DNA of 48,960 bases, taken from Enterobacterales bacterium (lineage in GTDB: Bacteria > Pseudomonadota > Gammaproteobacteria > Enterobacterales > Kangiellaceae). Position 1 is the stretch's first letter; each line of letters starts with the position of its first letter. The DNA lies in NCBI GenBank assembly GCA_030949565.1, contig JAUZSK010000026.1:1-48960 (forward strand), given 5' to 3'. Shown here one piece after another: positions 7,923-18,396 of this stretch. A program made the translations under genes and the position numbers. Under the pieces are notes generated by a model. It did no database searches. It saw only the letters and a program-made list of their open reading frames with translations, and was not told the DNA's origin.

Positions 7923-8341
7923 GCATATTTCCTTCGACCAAATAAAACGGCTAGCGCATAGACAATTGACATCAGCATCACCAAATGGGCGATTTGTGGT
8001 TGAAAACTGATGAGCTTAACCGCTTCTAATTGCTGAAAGCTTAAACCTAGTACTAAACCTATTCCGAGTGACATTGCCATCGCATCAAGCTGTATTTTTT
8101 TCATCATTTCATCCGAGCTATCCAAATGGCGCTTGTTCATTAGTATCATTAAAGAACCCACAACAATATTAAGAATCACTGCTGCCGCTGATAAATAGGT
8201 ATCGTAATCCCACAAGTATTTTGAACCAAATTTAACCAAAGCTGTGGTGCATAACCAGGCAAATGTCCATAAAAATAGGCTAATAGTGTTCTTTTCTAAT
8301 CTAGCCTTCCAAGGGGTTGTCGTTTTGTTTAATTGACTCAT
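7919..8341 (-). CDS. Small integral membrane protein paired with XRE regulator
   Basis: 140 residues with four predicted membrane segments: about 21-40 (SLFLWTFAWLCTTALV), 48-66 (LSAAAVILNIVVGSLMIL), 88-105 (AMSLGIGLVLGLSF) and 115-135 (IAHLVMLMSIVYALAVLF). A conserved-looking cytoplasmic loop NKRHLDSSDEMMKKIQLDAM joins helices 2 and 3. The start has a strong AGGAGG at 8349-8354 with seven bases of spacing. It is first in a two-gene operon with the regulator. The function of these membrane partners is not known to me; co-regulation suggests an envelope or stress-sensing role. Confidence 0.8.
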   Translation of the reverse strand: MSQLNKTTTPWKARLEKNTISLFLWTFAWLCTTALVKFGSKYLWDYDTYLSAAAVILNIVVGSLMILMNKRHLDSSDEMMKKIQLDAMAMSLGIGLVLGLSFQQLEAVKLISFQPQIAHLVMLMSIVYALAVLFGRRKYA

Positions 8342-8383
8342 AAGATTGCCTCCTTTGACATATTGTAAAGCCTACTTGACACA

Positions 8384-8423
8384 ACAATAGATTGATCAAT
8401 ATATAAAGTCAAGTATATTTGAC
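8384..8423 (-). promoter_or_regulatory. Promoter and operator of the membrane-protein/XRE operon
   Basis: On the minus strand a -35 TTGACT (8407-8412) is separated by 17 bases from a -10 TATTGT (8384-8389). The -35 is embedded in an inverted repeat GTCAA-GTATAT-TTGAC (8408-8423), and further TTGACA/TGTCAA half-sites follow near 8354-8360 and 8375-8381. Binding of the operon's own XRE protein there would block RNA polymerase; this is inference from position. Confidence 0.65.
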
Positions 8424-8505
8424 AAAAAGGCTTGTTAAGTTGATGTTTTTGATCGAAATGGGGCTATTTAAGCTTGAAATAAGAAGTTAAGCCTTAATCC
8501 TTGGC

Positions 8506-9465
8506 TTAAACGGCCCTTTGACTGATCAGGTATACTAAGGGAATTGTGATAATCGCTAACAATAAGCCATAGCCCACCGCGGCAGAGGCTAACCTCGGTG
8601 CAAAACCATTGTGAATAGCAAGAATACAAGTGGTCACCATCGGCGGCATAGCGGCCTCCATAAAGGTGGTTTGTGCAAAGAGTGCAAACTGCCCCGCCTC
8701 CAATGGGCTTAATAAAAACAATAACAGCCATGCGAAAAAGGGTAGCAGTAGCATTTTAATAATTAAACTAAAGTAAAGTGGGTTTAAATCCCGCCTCGGA
8801 AGTTTAAAAACCATATAATATCCTATCAGCAACATGGTAGATGGCACCAAGGTTCGTCCAATTAACTCAAACACCTGCGTCACTATTGAAGGTAATGGAT
8901 AAAAACGCAGAGGAATAGAGATAAAGATGGCAACAAAGGGTGGGAAAGTAAAAATAGTTTTTACTAGCGCCAAACCGTTAGAAAAAAAGGGCTGATTCGC
9001 CTCCGTGTGACTGCGATTATTTTGAATTTTATTTTTATAAACGGAAACAATTAAACTAGCCACAATGGCAAGGGTTAAAAACGATCCCATTTGATCATAA
9101 ACCACCGCGTAAACTAGCGCGTTATCGCCTAAAAAGGCCTGCACTAGAGGGTACCCCACAAAAGAGGTATTACCAAAGCAGACCATCAATAATACACAGG
9201 CTTCCACCTGTAGGCTCCACTGAAAAATACGGCTCAACCAAAGCACTAGAAGCCATGCGATGGGGATCAAAATCCACGCCATAATGCTCGGGAACAAAAG
9301 ATCCCAATTAAAAATAAGATTGGGAAACTTGAGCAGTATGATCGCCGGCATACAGATACTGATCACATAGTGACTGGTCCACTTAGCGCCAGTTTGGGTT
9401 AAAAGGTTAAATTGTTTTAGCGCAAAACCTAAAACAAGAAATGTAAAAATAACAATAAAAACCAT
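8506..9465 (-). CDS. AEC-family (auxin efflux carrier-like) permease
   Basis: 319 residues, almost entirely hydrophobic, with about ten membrane segments in two halves separated by a charged loop (YKNKIQNNRSHTEANQ, about 165-180). Family features seen: an N-terminal FLVLGFALKQFNLL, the mid-protein CFGNTSFVGYPLVQAFLG and the C-terminal TTFMEAAMPPMVTT. AEC carriers export or exchange organic anions such as malate or malonate in bacteria; the substrate cannot be predicted from sequence. It is a single gene. The region 8342-8505 upstream of the neighbouring operon carries only its promoter. Confidence 0.85.
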   Translation of the reverse strand: MVFIVIFTFLVLGFALKQFNLLTQTGAKWTSHYVISICMPAIILLKFPNLIFNWDLLFPSIMAWILIPIAWLLVLWLSRIFQWSLQVEACVLLMVCFGNTSFVGYPLVQAFLGDNALVYAVVYDQMGSFLTLAIVASLIVSVYKNKIQNNRSHTEANQPFFSNGLALVKTIFTFPPFVAIFISIPLRFYPLPSIVTQVFELIGRTLVPSTMLLIGYYMVFKLPRRDLNPLYFSLIIKMLLLPFFAWLLLFLLSPLEAGQFALFAQTTFMEAAMPPMVTTCILAIHNGFAPRLASAAVGYGLLLAIITIPLVYLISQRAV

Positions 9466-9509
9466 TATTTATAAACGACCAAACTTTGGCCTTATTGCCT
9501 CATAAAATT

Positions 9510-10262
9510 TTATGGCTTTCTAAACTTGAGTGTAAAACGATCGGTATTACCAGTGACTGTTTTACGACCTACTTCATAGCGCAATTCATCATCAGCACGA
9601 TAGTGGAGATTGGTGTAATCAACAAATTCAAAACCGGCTTGCTCAATTTCTTTAATCGCTAAAACAGGATCTACGCGACGACGGTTTTCATTATCATCGG
9701 CTTGCATATGACGGCGAGTGTGATCAACTACCGCATAAATGCCGCCTGATTTAAGTGCTTTAAATACAGCTTTATTAACAAGTGTACGGCTTGCTTGATC
9801 AAAATTGTGGTAATTCCGGAAGGTGAATACAATATCAACATCTGTTTCTTTGAGACTAAAAGCATCAACAGAGTAAAACTTTGCGCCTTTTTTACGGTGA
9901 ATATTGGAGTTATCATTAATAATTGACATAAACTCCATGCCTTTTTTACCCACCAATGTTTTGGAAACTCGACCTGTGCCCATCGCGACAAAGAACTCTC
10001 CATTATCGCCCAATACTGGAGCCAAGAGCTTGGTGTACCAGCCGCCACCAGGAATTAACTCAATCACCTTCATGTTGTCTCTTAAACCAAAAAACTTTAA
10101 GGTTTGAACGGGCAATCGATTAGCATCTCGAGCTAGCTCTTTAGCGCTCCGGATATCGGACTGCATAGCCTGTTTAATTTTGGCTTCAGTTTTACTAAAA
10201 TCACCATTAGCAGCAAGGATAGGTGTGCAAAGAATTAGAACAAAGAGGGATAATTTTTTCAT
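9510..10262 (-). CDS. Exported methyltransferase-fold protein (COG4798-like)
   Basis: 250 residues. The ATG at 10262 is chosen because an AGGAACC site precedes it and it begins a clean signal peptide, MKKLSLFVLILCTPILA, cut before NGDFSK. The mature part is a class I SAM-dependent methyltransferase fold: motif I as VIELIPGGGWYTKLLAPVLG, FFVAMGTGR, DIVFTFRNYHNFD and a post-motif region GGIYAVVDHTRRH. Family members (predicted periplasmic methyltransferases) have this same paradoxical export signal although SAM is cytoplasmic. Substrate unknown. It is a monocistronic gene upstream of the AEC permease on the same strand (44-base gap). Confidence 0.8.
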   Translation of the reverse strand: MKKLSLFVLILCTPILAANGDFSKTEAKIKQAMQSDIRSAKELARDANRLPVQTLKFFGLRDNMKVIELIPGGGWYTKLLAPVLGDNGEFFVAMGTGRVSKTLVGKKGMEFMSIINDNSNIHRKKGAKFYSVDAFSLKETDVDIVFTFRNYHNFDQASRTLVNKAVFKALKSGGIYAVVDHTRRHMQADDNENRRRVDPVLAIKEIEQAGFEFVDYTNLHYRADDELRYEVGRKTVTGNTDRFTLKFRKP

Positions 10263-10308
10263 GGTAGGTTCCTTTATATAAAAAGCGCTATTGGGGCTAT
10301 TTTTGCTA

Positions 10309-10342
10309 TAAAAAAAGGGCATAACCAATCGGTAATGCCCTT
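10309..10342 (-). terminator. Terminator of the cold-shock gene
   Basis: AAGGGCAT (10316-10323) pairs with ATGCCCTT (10335-10342) around a 12-base loop; on the minus strand the stem runs into a run of T (10309-10317). It lies about 50 bases after the csp stop and separates it from the exported methyltransferase-like gene. Confidence 0.75.
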
Positions 10343-10390
10343 AATTTTGCAGCTACTTAAAAAACAAGTAGCTCACATGCGATTAAATGA

Positions 10391-10600
10391 TTAAAGCGCA
10401 GTGATGTTTTCAGCTTGAGGTCCTTTTTGACCTTGAGTTACTGTGAACTCAACTTTTTGACCTTCAGCAAGAGTTTTGAAACCAGAACCTGAGATTGCAC
10501 TGAAATGTGCAAAAACGTCAGGGCCATTTTCCTGCTCAATGAAACCAAAACCTTTAGACTCGTTGAACCATTTAACTGTACCAGTAGTAGTATCAGACAT
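10391..10600 (-). CDS. CspA-family cold-shock protein
   Basis: A 69-residue single cold-shock domain, the standard length. It binds single-stranded RNA/DNA and melts mRNA structure. RNP1 is visible as KGFGFIEQ and RNP2 as VFAHFSAI; it opens [16 protein letters not shown] and closes [15 protein letters not shown] sits six bases before the ATG at 10600. The gene has its own promoter about 160 bases upstream and its own terminator, so the transcript has the long leader typical of cold-inducible csp mRNAs. Confidence 0.95.
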   Translation of the reverse strand: MSDTTTGTVKWFNESKGFGFIEQENGPDVFAHFSAISGSGFKTLAEGQKVEFTVTQGQKGPQAENITAL

Positions 10601-10795
10601 GTGTGTATCCTATTTTAAAAAAGTAAAAATGCGTTAAAACCAAAAACGGTTTCAATGCGAGGTTTGCTGGAAGTTGTGCGATTACTTATGAAAAACAGAA
10701 CGAAGGACCAAAGGCGAATCATTGAAATTTTGTGCATAAATATAAAACGTACTTTCTAGCTGCCTGAATTATATACTCAATAATCACTGAGTCAA
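10601..10795 (-). promoter_or_regulatory. csp promoter with about 160-nt 5' leader
   Basis: A near-consensus promoter lies on the minus strand: TTGACT at 10790-10795, a 16-base spacer and TATAAT at 10768-10773. Transcription should start near 10761, leaving about 160 untranslated bases before the csp ATG. A small hairpin (AAACC/GGTTT) occurs near the leader end. Long leaders of this size act as thermosensing mRNA elements in cspA-type genes; the fold here was not computed. Confidence 0.75.
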
Positions 10796-10800
10796 ATGTT

Positions 10801-11041
10801 TTTCCTTTATAATTCGGATATTTAGCTGATTAAAGCCATAAATTTCAGAGATATAATGCGCAAAGCGCTTTTTACTGGTTTTTTGCTGCATATTATCCCC
10901 AAAAAGCCGATTAATTTGTCTTTCTAGCGCAATATAGCCGCTATTGAATAGCAAAAACCCGATTAATCACTAACATCTATCTGTTTTTAGCACTGTTGCA
11001 GTGTGGTGTTGGTAAACTATAGCTCCTTTAGCATTGAAGCT
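10801..11041. other. Intergenic stretch without recognisable gene
   Basis: AT-rich DNA between the csp promoter and the 3' end of the Fic gene. I see no ORF with a plausible start, no tRNA and no terminator with a clear T-run. Confidence 0.5.
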
Positions 11042-11749
11042 TTACTCATTTATATATTCTTGAAAATCAATAACCGGTAGATTGAACTGCTCAGCAATGG
11101 TTGGGTGAATACAACTCATTAGGAATGCATACATTTCAGATGTGTTATTCTTCTTTGAATTATAAAACCTCAACATACCTTGGTTAAACTCATTCTCCCT
11201 TGTTTTAGGGACGTTTATAACGGGTAATCTTGATTCAAAAGATAAGCATTCATCATAAATCTTCCCTGACGCTTATTGTTATCGTAATAAAACTGATTTT
11301 TGGCATAATGTAAAAAAAAGAAATGTCGCTTTCCTATAATCGTCTTTAATTATAGAGAAATCCTTTAACATTTGACTATATTTAGCGTTTAGCTCTTCCG
11401 TCTTTGGTGGTAAATAGTCTGTGCCAGCAATTGTCACATTTCCACTTCTAAATTTACCCCATTCCATTGCATCTTCTTTAGCCGCAATATGGTGAATTTT
11501 ATTAGAATAATCCTTTTTAATCTCTACTTTATTGACTAGCAGATCACTGAGTATGGTTTTCCATGCCTTTATTTGATTGAGTGCTATTTCTTGCTCATGA
11601 ATATCTTTATTACCGACTGTCATTCCACCAAGCAGAGTCTGAATTTCAGGTACAGTAAAGTTTATACCTTCAAGTTGGCAAGCATCAGAGACAAGCTCTG
11701 GTAAACTCCTTTTAAATAATTGTATGGCAAGATTTCTATTTTTAATCAT
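11042..11749 (-). pseudogene. Fic-domain protein, two compensating frameshifts
   Basis: Fic proteins usually transfer AMP or another nucleotide group to a target protein. From the ATG at 11749 the first frame reads VPEIQTLLGGMTVGNKD, then HHIAAKEDAMEWGKFRSGNV and TIAGTDYLPPKTEELNA. At an A8 run near 11320 the frame shifts and the core continues as LHYAKNQFYYDNNKRQGRFM. Near 11255 it shifts again to ESRLPVINVPKTRENEFNQG and finishes DFQEYINE, stop at 11042. The repaired protein is 235 residues. The usual HxFx[DE]GNGR is here NQFYYDNNKR: the catalytic His is replaced. That variant occurs in a Fic subfamily, so activity is doubtful even if the frame is intact. Confidence 0.75.
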
Positions 11750-11860
11750 TTATAGTGACCTATAAGTCTTAATGTCTATTATATCACTTAATATCGGAAA
11801 ACCATTAATTGCATTCACAACCATCCCTAAAATAGAGCGGCGCTCTGTTTTACAGTTTTA

Positions 11861-13564
11861 TTAGACGGCTTTACTAGCTTGCAATATTTTGTATCCGACT
11901 AAACTACCAGCCAATATTAAGGCAACTCCAATCCAGGCCTCTCGCAAAATCAAATAACCGATTCCAAAGTTAAAACAGAAAAAAGCGATAATGCCTAACA
12001 CCGAAAGTTTAATGCCATTGGATAAGAACCTATGCGGTTTAATATCGGTTTTTGATAGATCGATTTCCAACCAAAATAACCCGGTCTCACTAGATGTACA
12101 AACTCGATCAACTTCTTTTCACTGACCGGCTTTGTCAAAAAGGTCACTATCAACCAAGTGAAGGTTGAAATAGAAACGGTGACCACAAGTTTCTCCGAGT
12201 AAAGCCAATCTGGGTAGTAATAATGGATAAAACTAGCGCTAACGCCAGAAGCTATCATACCGGAGAACTCTGTCCAGGCGTTGGCCCGCCACCAAAACCA
12301 ACGGATAATCCAGGTTAATCCCGCGCCGCTAGCAAAGGTCAGTAAAAATTTCCAAGCGCCAGCCACTGAATCGAGATTTTTTGAGATAATAACAGCAATT
12401 AATAATAGCAATGCCATCGAAATTCTAGACACTAGAATATAATGTTTATTGCTAGCCTCCTTGACCATAAATCGCTTGTAGATATCGTTAACAATATACG
12501 ACCCACCAAGGTTTAAATGGGTATCAATGGTCGACATAAAAGCGCCCAGCAAACCCACAAATACCAAGCCCAGTAAACCATGAGGCAATACTTCTACCAT
12601 CATCTTAGGATAAATCATTTCGGGGTCGCTAATACCTTCAAACACTAACACACCACAGAGTGCCGTAATAATCCAAGGCCACATCTGAAAAATATAAGTC
12701 AACACGGTAAACAATGCGCTACCTTTAAAGGCTTCCTGTTCATTTTTTGCCGATAATAAACGCTGAATGTGTTTACCTCCGCCATCCGAATACTTATGCG
12801 CCCACCACTGCATTAAAATATAAACTAAAAAGACCGATAAAGGCATCAGTGAGTTATCTTCTAGACTTGGCATAAAATTAAGCAGGCTAGGGCCCGCACT
12901 CGAACCTTGCAATCCTTCAATTAGACCATCAACGCCACCCACATGCTGCAACGAATAATAGGCTAGAAAAATAGAGCCAATAAGGGCAATAAAATACTGA
13001 AAAAAGTCAGTAACAACTACCCCATAAAAACCGGCAGAAACAGAATAAACGAAAACCAAAATAACCGTTGGCCACAGAATATAATCAATATCGATATCTG
13101 TAATTCCAGCCATTACTTTAGCCAAAGATAAAAATACCCATCCCATAATAAAGGCATTAAATATAACCCCAAAGTAGATCCCTTTAAATAGCCTTAAATA
13201 TTTTGCTGAATTACCGGAGTAACGTTTTTCAATAATTTGAGCATCGGTGATCACCTCTGAGCGTCGCCATAAGCGGGAGAAAAAGAAGGTCACTAACACC
13301 GCAGAAATAGCACTCGACCACATAAACCAAACACCGCCAATACCCTCTTGTGCCACAAATTTAGTGACCGCGATAGGTGTATCAATGGAAAAATTAGTTG
13401 CCGCCATGGAAACGCCTAATAACCACCAAGGCATAGTTCGGCCACCAATAAAAAAAGTCTTCCACTGAATGTGAAGCTCGATTGGTAAAGTAGATACCAA
13501 TCACAAAAACAAAGATCAGATAGATATAAATAATAATAATATCTAAATTGTCAAAATAACTCAT
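11861..13564 (-). CDS. Sodium:solute symporter (SSS family), two frame breaks
   Basis: A secondary transporter driven by Na+. The true start is ATG 13564 (MSYFDNLDIIIIYIYLIFVF), giving the usual first helix; at about 13460 a T7 run, where T6 would keep SVEDFFIGGRT in frame, breaks the reading. The main part contains GGRTMPWWLLGVSMAATNFS, LGAFMSTIDTHLNLGGSYIV and about 12-13 membrane segments, matching the family core including the Na+-site helix. A second break near 12065 moves the last helices (NGIKLSVLGIIAFFCFNFGI) to another frame, ending at 11861. The breaks compensate; the repaired length is 567 residues. The substrate is unknown. It follows the AtoE-like gene on the same strand (79-base gap), suggesting co-transcription. 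Confidence 0.8.
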
Positions 13565-13643
13565 AAAGTTTCAATCCTAAACAAACGCAAACTTATAACC
13601 GATTCAAAAATGGAGTAGGGTTCCAAAAGATCATACTCTGAAA

Positions 13644-14988
13644 TTAATAAGCAAAATAAATTACTGAAGAAATCACCAAGCCTGACCAGATTAAAATTAC
13701 CGCACGATAACCCATGATATCTCTTAAACTGAGCTTTGCTATAGCCAATAAGGGTAGCGCCCAAAACGGCTGAATCATATTAGTCCAAGCATCACCCCAA
13801 GCCACCGCCATCGCCGCTTGGTTAATGGGAACCCCTAACTCTATTGCAGTGGGGATCACAATCGGCGCTTGAACAGCCCATTGACCACCGCCAGAAGGAA
13901 CAAAAAAAATTAACAATGCCAGCGCTAATAAAGGTTAATAGCGGAAAACTCTGACTATCCGCAATGGAAATAAACCATTCGGATAATGACGCGGCTAAAC
14001 CTGAGCCAACCATCATGCCCATAATCCCAGCATAGATTGGAAACTGAATGATAATGCCACTACTGGAAGCGATCGATAGATTAACCGCTTTTAAAAACCG
14101 GCTAGGGGTTCGATGCAATAACAAACCAGCCAGCAAAAGGCAGAGATTAATTAAGTTGAGATTAATACCACCACCCATGTAAAAATAATTAATTAGGTAT
14201 GCCGAGCCTAAAATTACAAGTAAAGCATTGATAATGGGTGATTGTTCTAATCTTTCGGCCGGCGTCATGCTATGTGTTTGACGGCTTGATAACACATCCT
14301 GCACCACTTCGAGCGTTTCATCCTTTGCCAGTATCAAGGGCTTACGTTGCGTAATGTTTGGCATCATTAACCAGTTAAGGATAGGTAAGGTAATCACCAA
14401 TAGCGCAATAATTAATAAATTTTGCCAAGCAAAAATAGTTTGTGATAAATCAAACACTTGATTTTGCATCAGCTGGCTAAGGGCATCCTGATCGCTGCTA
14501 GCGATTTTAAGAGGGATGGAACCCGATAGACCGCTATGCCATATAAGCATGCCGCTGTAAGCCGAGGCGATTAGCAATGGAAAATCCACATCTTTAACCT
14601 GATGTGCGATCCGTTTAGCCACCAATGCGCCCACAATTAGACCAAATCCCCAGTTAAGCCACGCCGCTAACAAGGAGACTAAAGTCACTAACACGACAGC
14701 TTGACTAGGTGTTCGGGCGACTCCTGCCAACCGGTTTAAGGCGACTTTTATCGGTGTACTGGTTGCAACCACACTACCCAAGACTAATATCAGTAGCATT
14801 TGCATGGAAAAACTGAGTAGTTTCCAAAAACCACCACCCCAATGATTTGCCATCGCCTGCACCGACTGCTGCTGTAGTAGCATTCCAGCCATAAACACCA
14901 CCAGGGTTAATAAAATCGCAATGACAAAGGCATCGGGTAACCAACGCTGCATTTTTCGACTAAACCAATCGGCTGAATTTTTAATCAT
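13644..14988 (-). CDS. atoE: AtoE-like short-chain fatty-acid transporter (one frame break)
   Basis: Family members (COG2031) take up short-chain fatty acids such as acetoacetate or butyrate. The first 370 residues show about nine membrane segments, with SGMLIWHSGLSGSIPLKIAS and FPIYAGIMGMMVGSGLAASL as family-like blocks. Near 13905 a T8 run (T7 expected) breaks the frame; the rest, FVPSGGGQWAVQAPIVIPTA and GDAWTNMIQPFWALPLLAIA, lies in the next frame to 13644. Removing one base gives 447 residues, the normal length. There is no strong ribosome-binding site before ATG 14988. It heads a likely two-gene unit with the downstream SSS symporter. The gene symbol is by family resemblance only. Confidence 0.8.
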
Positions 14989-15230
14989 GATGACTTCTGT
15001 TGCCTTTATTATTAGTTTGATTGTTTATTATTCTATTTATACTGTTTTTATGGCTAGCGAATGATTCTAAAGTCGGCTGCATCCTAGTAGCCTATAAGTT
15101 CTTTTAAAATGGACAATCTCTTACCCAAAGGATAGTCAATCTCTCACATCAATTGGGGATAATTTCCTACATCACTCGTCCTTATGATGTTATATCATAG
15201 TGTTCGCTAAAAAAACACCAAGGAGTGGTG

Positions 15231-16754
15231 ATGTCCCTATCCATAATCTATACCCGTGCCGGAGTTGGTATCGAAGCGCCATTAGTCACAGTGGAAACCC
15301 ATCTTTCCAATGGACTACCAAGTATGTCCATTGTAGGGCTTCCTGAAGCAGCGGTAAAAGAGAGTAAAGATCGCGTCAGAAGTGCGCTTATCAATGCCAA
15401 TTTTGAGTTTCCAACCCGCCGCATTACCATCAATTTAGCCCCGGCGGATCTACCCAAGGATGGCGGTCGTTTTGATTTGCCTATCGCTTTGGGAATTCTA
15501 TGCGCCACTGGCCAGCTAATTGCCGATAGCATCATGGACTATGAATTTATGGGGGAGTTAGCACTGTCCGGTGAGTTGCGTAAGGTTAATGGCGTACTGC
15601 CAGCAGTGTTGGCGGCTAAAAAACAACAGCGCAAGCTGGTGATCCCCAGTCAAAACCTTGCCGAAGCGCAATTGGTGGGAGAACACCATGCGGTGGGTGG
15701 AAATCACCTGCTACAGATCTGCGCCTACTTACAGGGACAAAGAGATCTCGAACTACCAGCGGTGAAACCAATTGCACCAATAATTCGTCCAAAGCAACCG
15801 GATCTCATTGAAGTCAAGGGTCAATATGCCGCCAAGCGGGCCCTCGAAGTAGCGGCCGCAGGAAGACATAATCTATTATTTATTGGGCCTCCAGGAACCG
15901 GTAAGACCATGTTAGCCACTCGCCTCGCTGGAATTTTGCCCGACTTAAACGAGCAAGAAGCGATTGAATCAGCCGCCATCACTTCAGTCAGCGATCAAGG
16001 GCTGGATACTAACAACTGGAAAGTGCGACCTTTTCGCAGCCCTCATCATACGGCCTCCGCCGCTGCAATGGTCGGTGGGGGAACCAACCCTAAACCAGGA
16101 GAAATATCTCTTGCTCATCATGGCGTTTTGTTCTTGGATGAGCTACCGGAATTTGAGCGGCGCGTTTTGGAAGTTTTGCGCGAACCGTTAGAGTCCGGCA
16201 GCGTAACCATTGCGCGCGCTGCTAGGCGAGCCGAATATCCAGCCAAATTCCAATTTTTAGCCGCAATGAATCCTTGTCCCTGTGGGCACTTTGGAAATCC
16301 ACGCGGCGTCTGCCGATGTACTTCTGAAAAAATTAGGCGTTATCTTCTAAAACTCTCAGGGCCATTTATTGACCGCATTGATATGCATGTTGATGTACCA
16401 GCGATGACTCAGGAACAACTTAAAAATAAGCCCGACGGTCGAGCGGAAAGTTCTGCGGTGGTAAGGCAAAGAGTGGAACAAACCGCCAACCACCAAATTC
16501 AAAAAAATGGCAAATATAACGCCTTTTTAAATCCCAAAGAATTAGAAACAGCTCTCAATTTTGAGCCTGGCGCCGAGGATTTTATTTTGGCTGTACTAGA
16601 AAAGCTGAAATTTTCTGCACGTGCTTATCATCGTATATTGAGAGTCTCTCGCACCATTGCCGATCTGGAAAGGTCAGACCAAGTGACGCAAGTGCATCTA
16701 TCGGAGGCTTTAAGCTATCGAAGGCTTGAGAGAATGTTAATGTCAGTTGCTTAA
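15231..16754 (+). CDS. comM: ComM/YifB Mg-chelatase-like AAA+ ATPase
   Basis: 507 residues. ComM is a hexameric branch-migration helicase that extends heteroduplex during natural transformation. An N-terminal Lon-like substrate domain (VETHLSNGLPSMSIVGLPEA, about 19-38) precedes the AAA+ module: Walker A GPPGTGKTMLATRL (about 220), Walker B VLFLDELPEF, and the Zn-type loop NPCPCGHFGNPRGVCRC before the sensor and lid regions. ATG 15231 is chosen over the GTGs at 15225/15228 because AGGAG occupies 15221-15225. It converges with the diguanylate cyclase 16 bases downstream. Confidence 0.95.
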   Translation: MSLSIIYTRAGVGIEAPLVTVETHLSNGLPSMSIVGLPEAAVKESKDRVRSALINANFEFPTRRITINLAPADLPKDGGRFDLPIALGILCATGQLIADSIMDYEFMGELALSGELRKVNGVLPAVLAAKKQQRKLVIPSQNLAEAQLVGEHHAVGGNHLLQICAYLQGQRDLELPAVKPIAPIIRPKQPDLIEVKGQYAAKRALEVAAAGRHNLLFIGPPGTGKTMLATRLAGILPDLNEQEAIESAAITSVSDQGLDTNNWKVRPFRSPHHTASAAAMVGGGTNPKPGEISLAHHGVLFLDELPEFERRVLEVLREPLESGSVTIARAARRAEYPAKFQFLAAMNPCPCGHFGNPRGVCRCTSEKIRRYLLKLSGPFIDRIDMHVDVPAMTQEQLKNKPDGRAESSAVVRQRVEQTANHQIQKNGKYNAFLNPKELETALNFEPGAEDFILAVLEKLKFSARAYHRILRVSRTIADLERSDQVTQVHLSEALSYRRLERMLMSVA

Positions 16755-16770
16755 AGCTTGTTTAACATTT

Positions 16771-18245
16771 TTATTTGAGCGGATTATCGGCTAGAGTGAC
16801 TCGATTGCGCCCCTTATGCTTAGACAGATACATCGCATAGTCTGCTTTAGAAACTAGGCTTTCTTGACTATCGCCTGCTTTCCATTCTGCCACACCAAAA
16901 CTGGCAGTAATTTGTTTTGCAGGTGAAAAATCGGTTTCTTGAATAATTTTTCTTAGCTTTTCAGCCACTAGACCTGTTTCTTTTAAGCTGGTAGATGGAC
17001 AAATAACCAGAAACTCCTCACCGCCCCAACGTCCCAGAAAGTCATTACTCCTTAAGTTATCCTTTAATACCTTGGTAAACTTGACCAATACTTGGTCGCC
17101 GACCCAATGACCACAAGTATCATTAACATTTTTAAAGTAATCAATATCAATCATAAAAATGGAAAGCACATGTTTATAACGCTCACTCAATGTGATCTCT
17201 CGACTAAATACCCGATCAATTTTTACCCGGTTATAGGTATTAGTCAGGGAGTCAGTTATTGATAAAACCTCCAACTCCTTCGATTTTTTCTGTAATTCTA
17301 TTTTGGTTTTTTCTAATTGATTATTAAGTCGGGTTAGATGTCTATTCCACCAAAGCATAATGCTAAAAATAATCGCGATCGTTCCAAAAATAAGCCATAT
17401 TTTTAAATAATTAATGGAGGAATCATAAATAAAAATAGCACCACGATTCATAAATCCTCTGATTTCTTCTGCATCGGTTGACACTACATATTTATCCAGT
17501 ATTTGGTGCAAAAGAGGATCATCTCTTCGGGTCGCAAGGGTGACAACATCATCAAACTCTGCTGGAAGGACGCCTCCAATTTTTAAGTCTTCGAGTTCAC
17601 TCGAGTTGAACAGCGAGGCGACTGAATAGAGTGAAGCGATGCTAGCAAAAGCTTTTTTCTCAGAAACTAATTTAAGTGCATCATCGGTATGCTCAGCGTA
17701 AACAATTTGAATTCTTGGATAACGTTTTTTAAGCTGATTAACAATATTATTGCCTTTTTCAGTGGCAAATACTTTGTGGCCGACGTCATCGATACGCGCA
17801 ATAAATGACTGCTCTTTTCGAGTCACAATAACGCGAGAAATACGCGCATAGGGGCGCGTAAATAACATTTGTTTTTGCCGTTGCTTGGTTTTGGTGGCCC
17901 AAGGTAAAATATCGCAATCGCCATTGAAAAGTGCCGCTAAACCTTGTTGCCACGAATAGGCAGGACTTGCGCTAAAATAAATACCTGTGTCTCTAGCAAT
18001 CAACTTAACTAGGTCGATACTCGCGTTCGATCCAGCAGCTTGAGCAACACTGCAAACCACTAGCATTTGATGCTTTTTAAGGTATTTAGCTTCTTCTTCG
18101 GTAAAAAAAAAGGTAATGATTGATTTTTAGCTTCTGCTGACGGGGCAATATGTTCTAATGAGATAGCAACCTGAGTTAGGTTAAAAATAAATAGGATCGT
18201 TGCTAGAAAAACTTGCTTTAACTGCATAATCAGCCACGACTCCAT
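16771..18245 (-). CDS. Periplasmic-sensor diguanylate cyclase (SBP_bac_3-TM-GGDEF), one frame break
   Basis: The protein makes c-di-GMP under control of a periplasmic ligand domain. The N-terminus (signal peptide LKQVFLATILFIFNLTQVAI) runs into a T9 tract near 18105 where the frame breaks; the continuation TEEEAKYLKKHQMLVVCSVA has the usual entry of a solute-binding domain, which spans to about residue 285. A membrane helix (IWLIFGTIAIIFSIMLWW), a short coiled coil (LEKTKIELQKKSKELEVL) and a GGDEF domain follow. The active-site motif is RWGGEEF, and RSND five residues before it is an inhibitory I-site. The ATG at 18245 or the in-frame ATG at 18227 could be the start. Repaired length is about 490 residues. 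Confidence 0.85.
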
Positions 18246-18396
18246 TGTGATTTTACTAGGGTAAAACGATTATTTTTATTATTTAAATGAGCAATAGAAC
18301 AAGCATACCTTTTTATTCACTAAGTTTCAAAAATTTGTTTCGCTACTAGAGTAGCAATCAGCAGTCAATAGCCCACGCATGTAAGGCTGCTAACGC

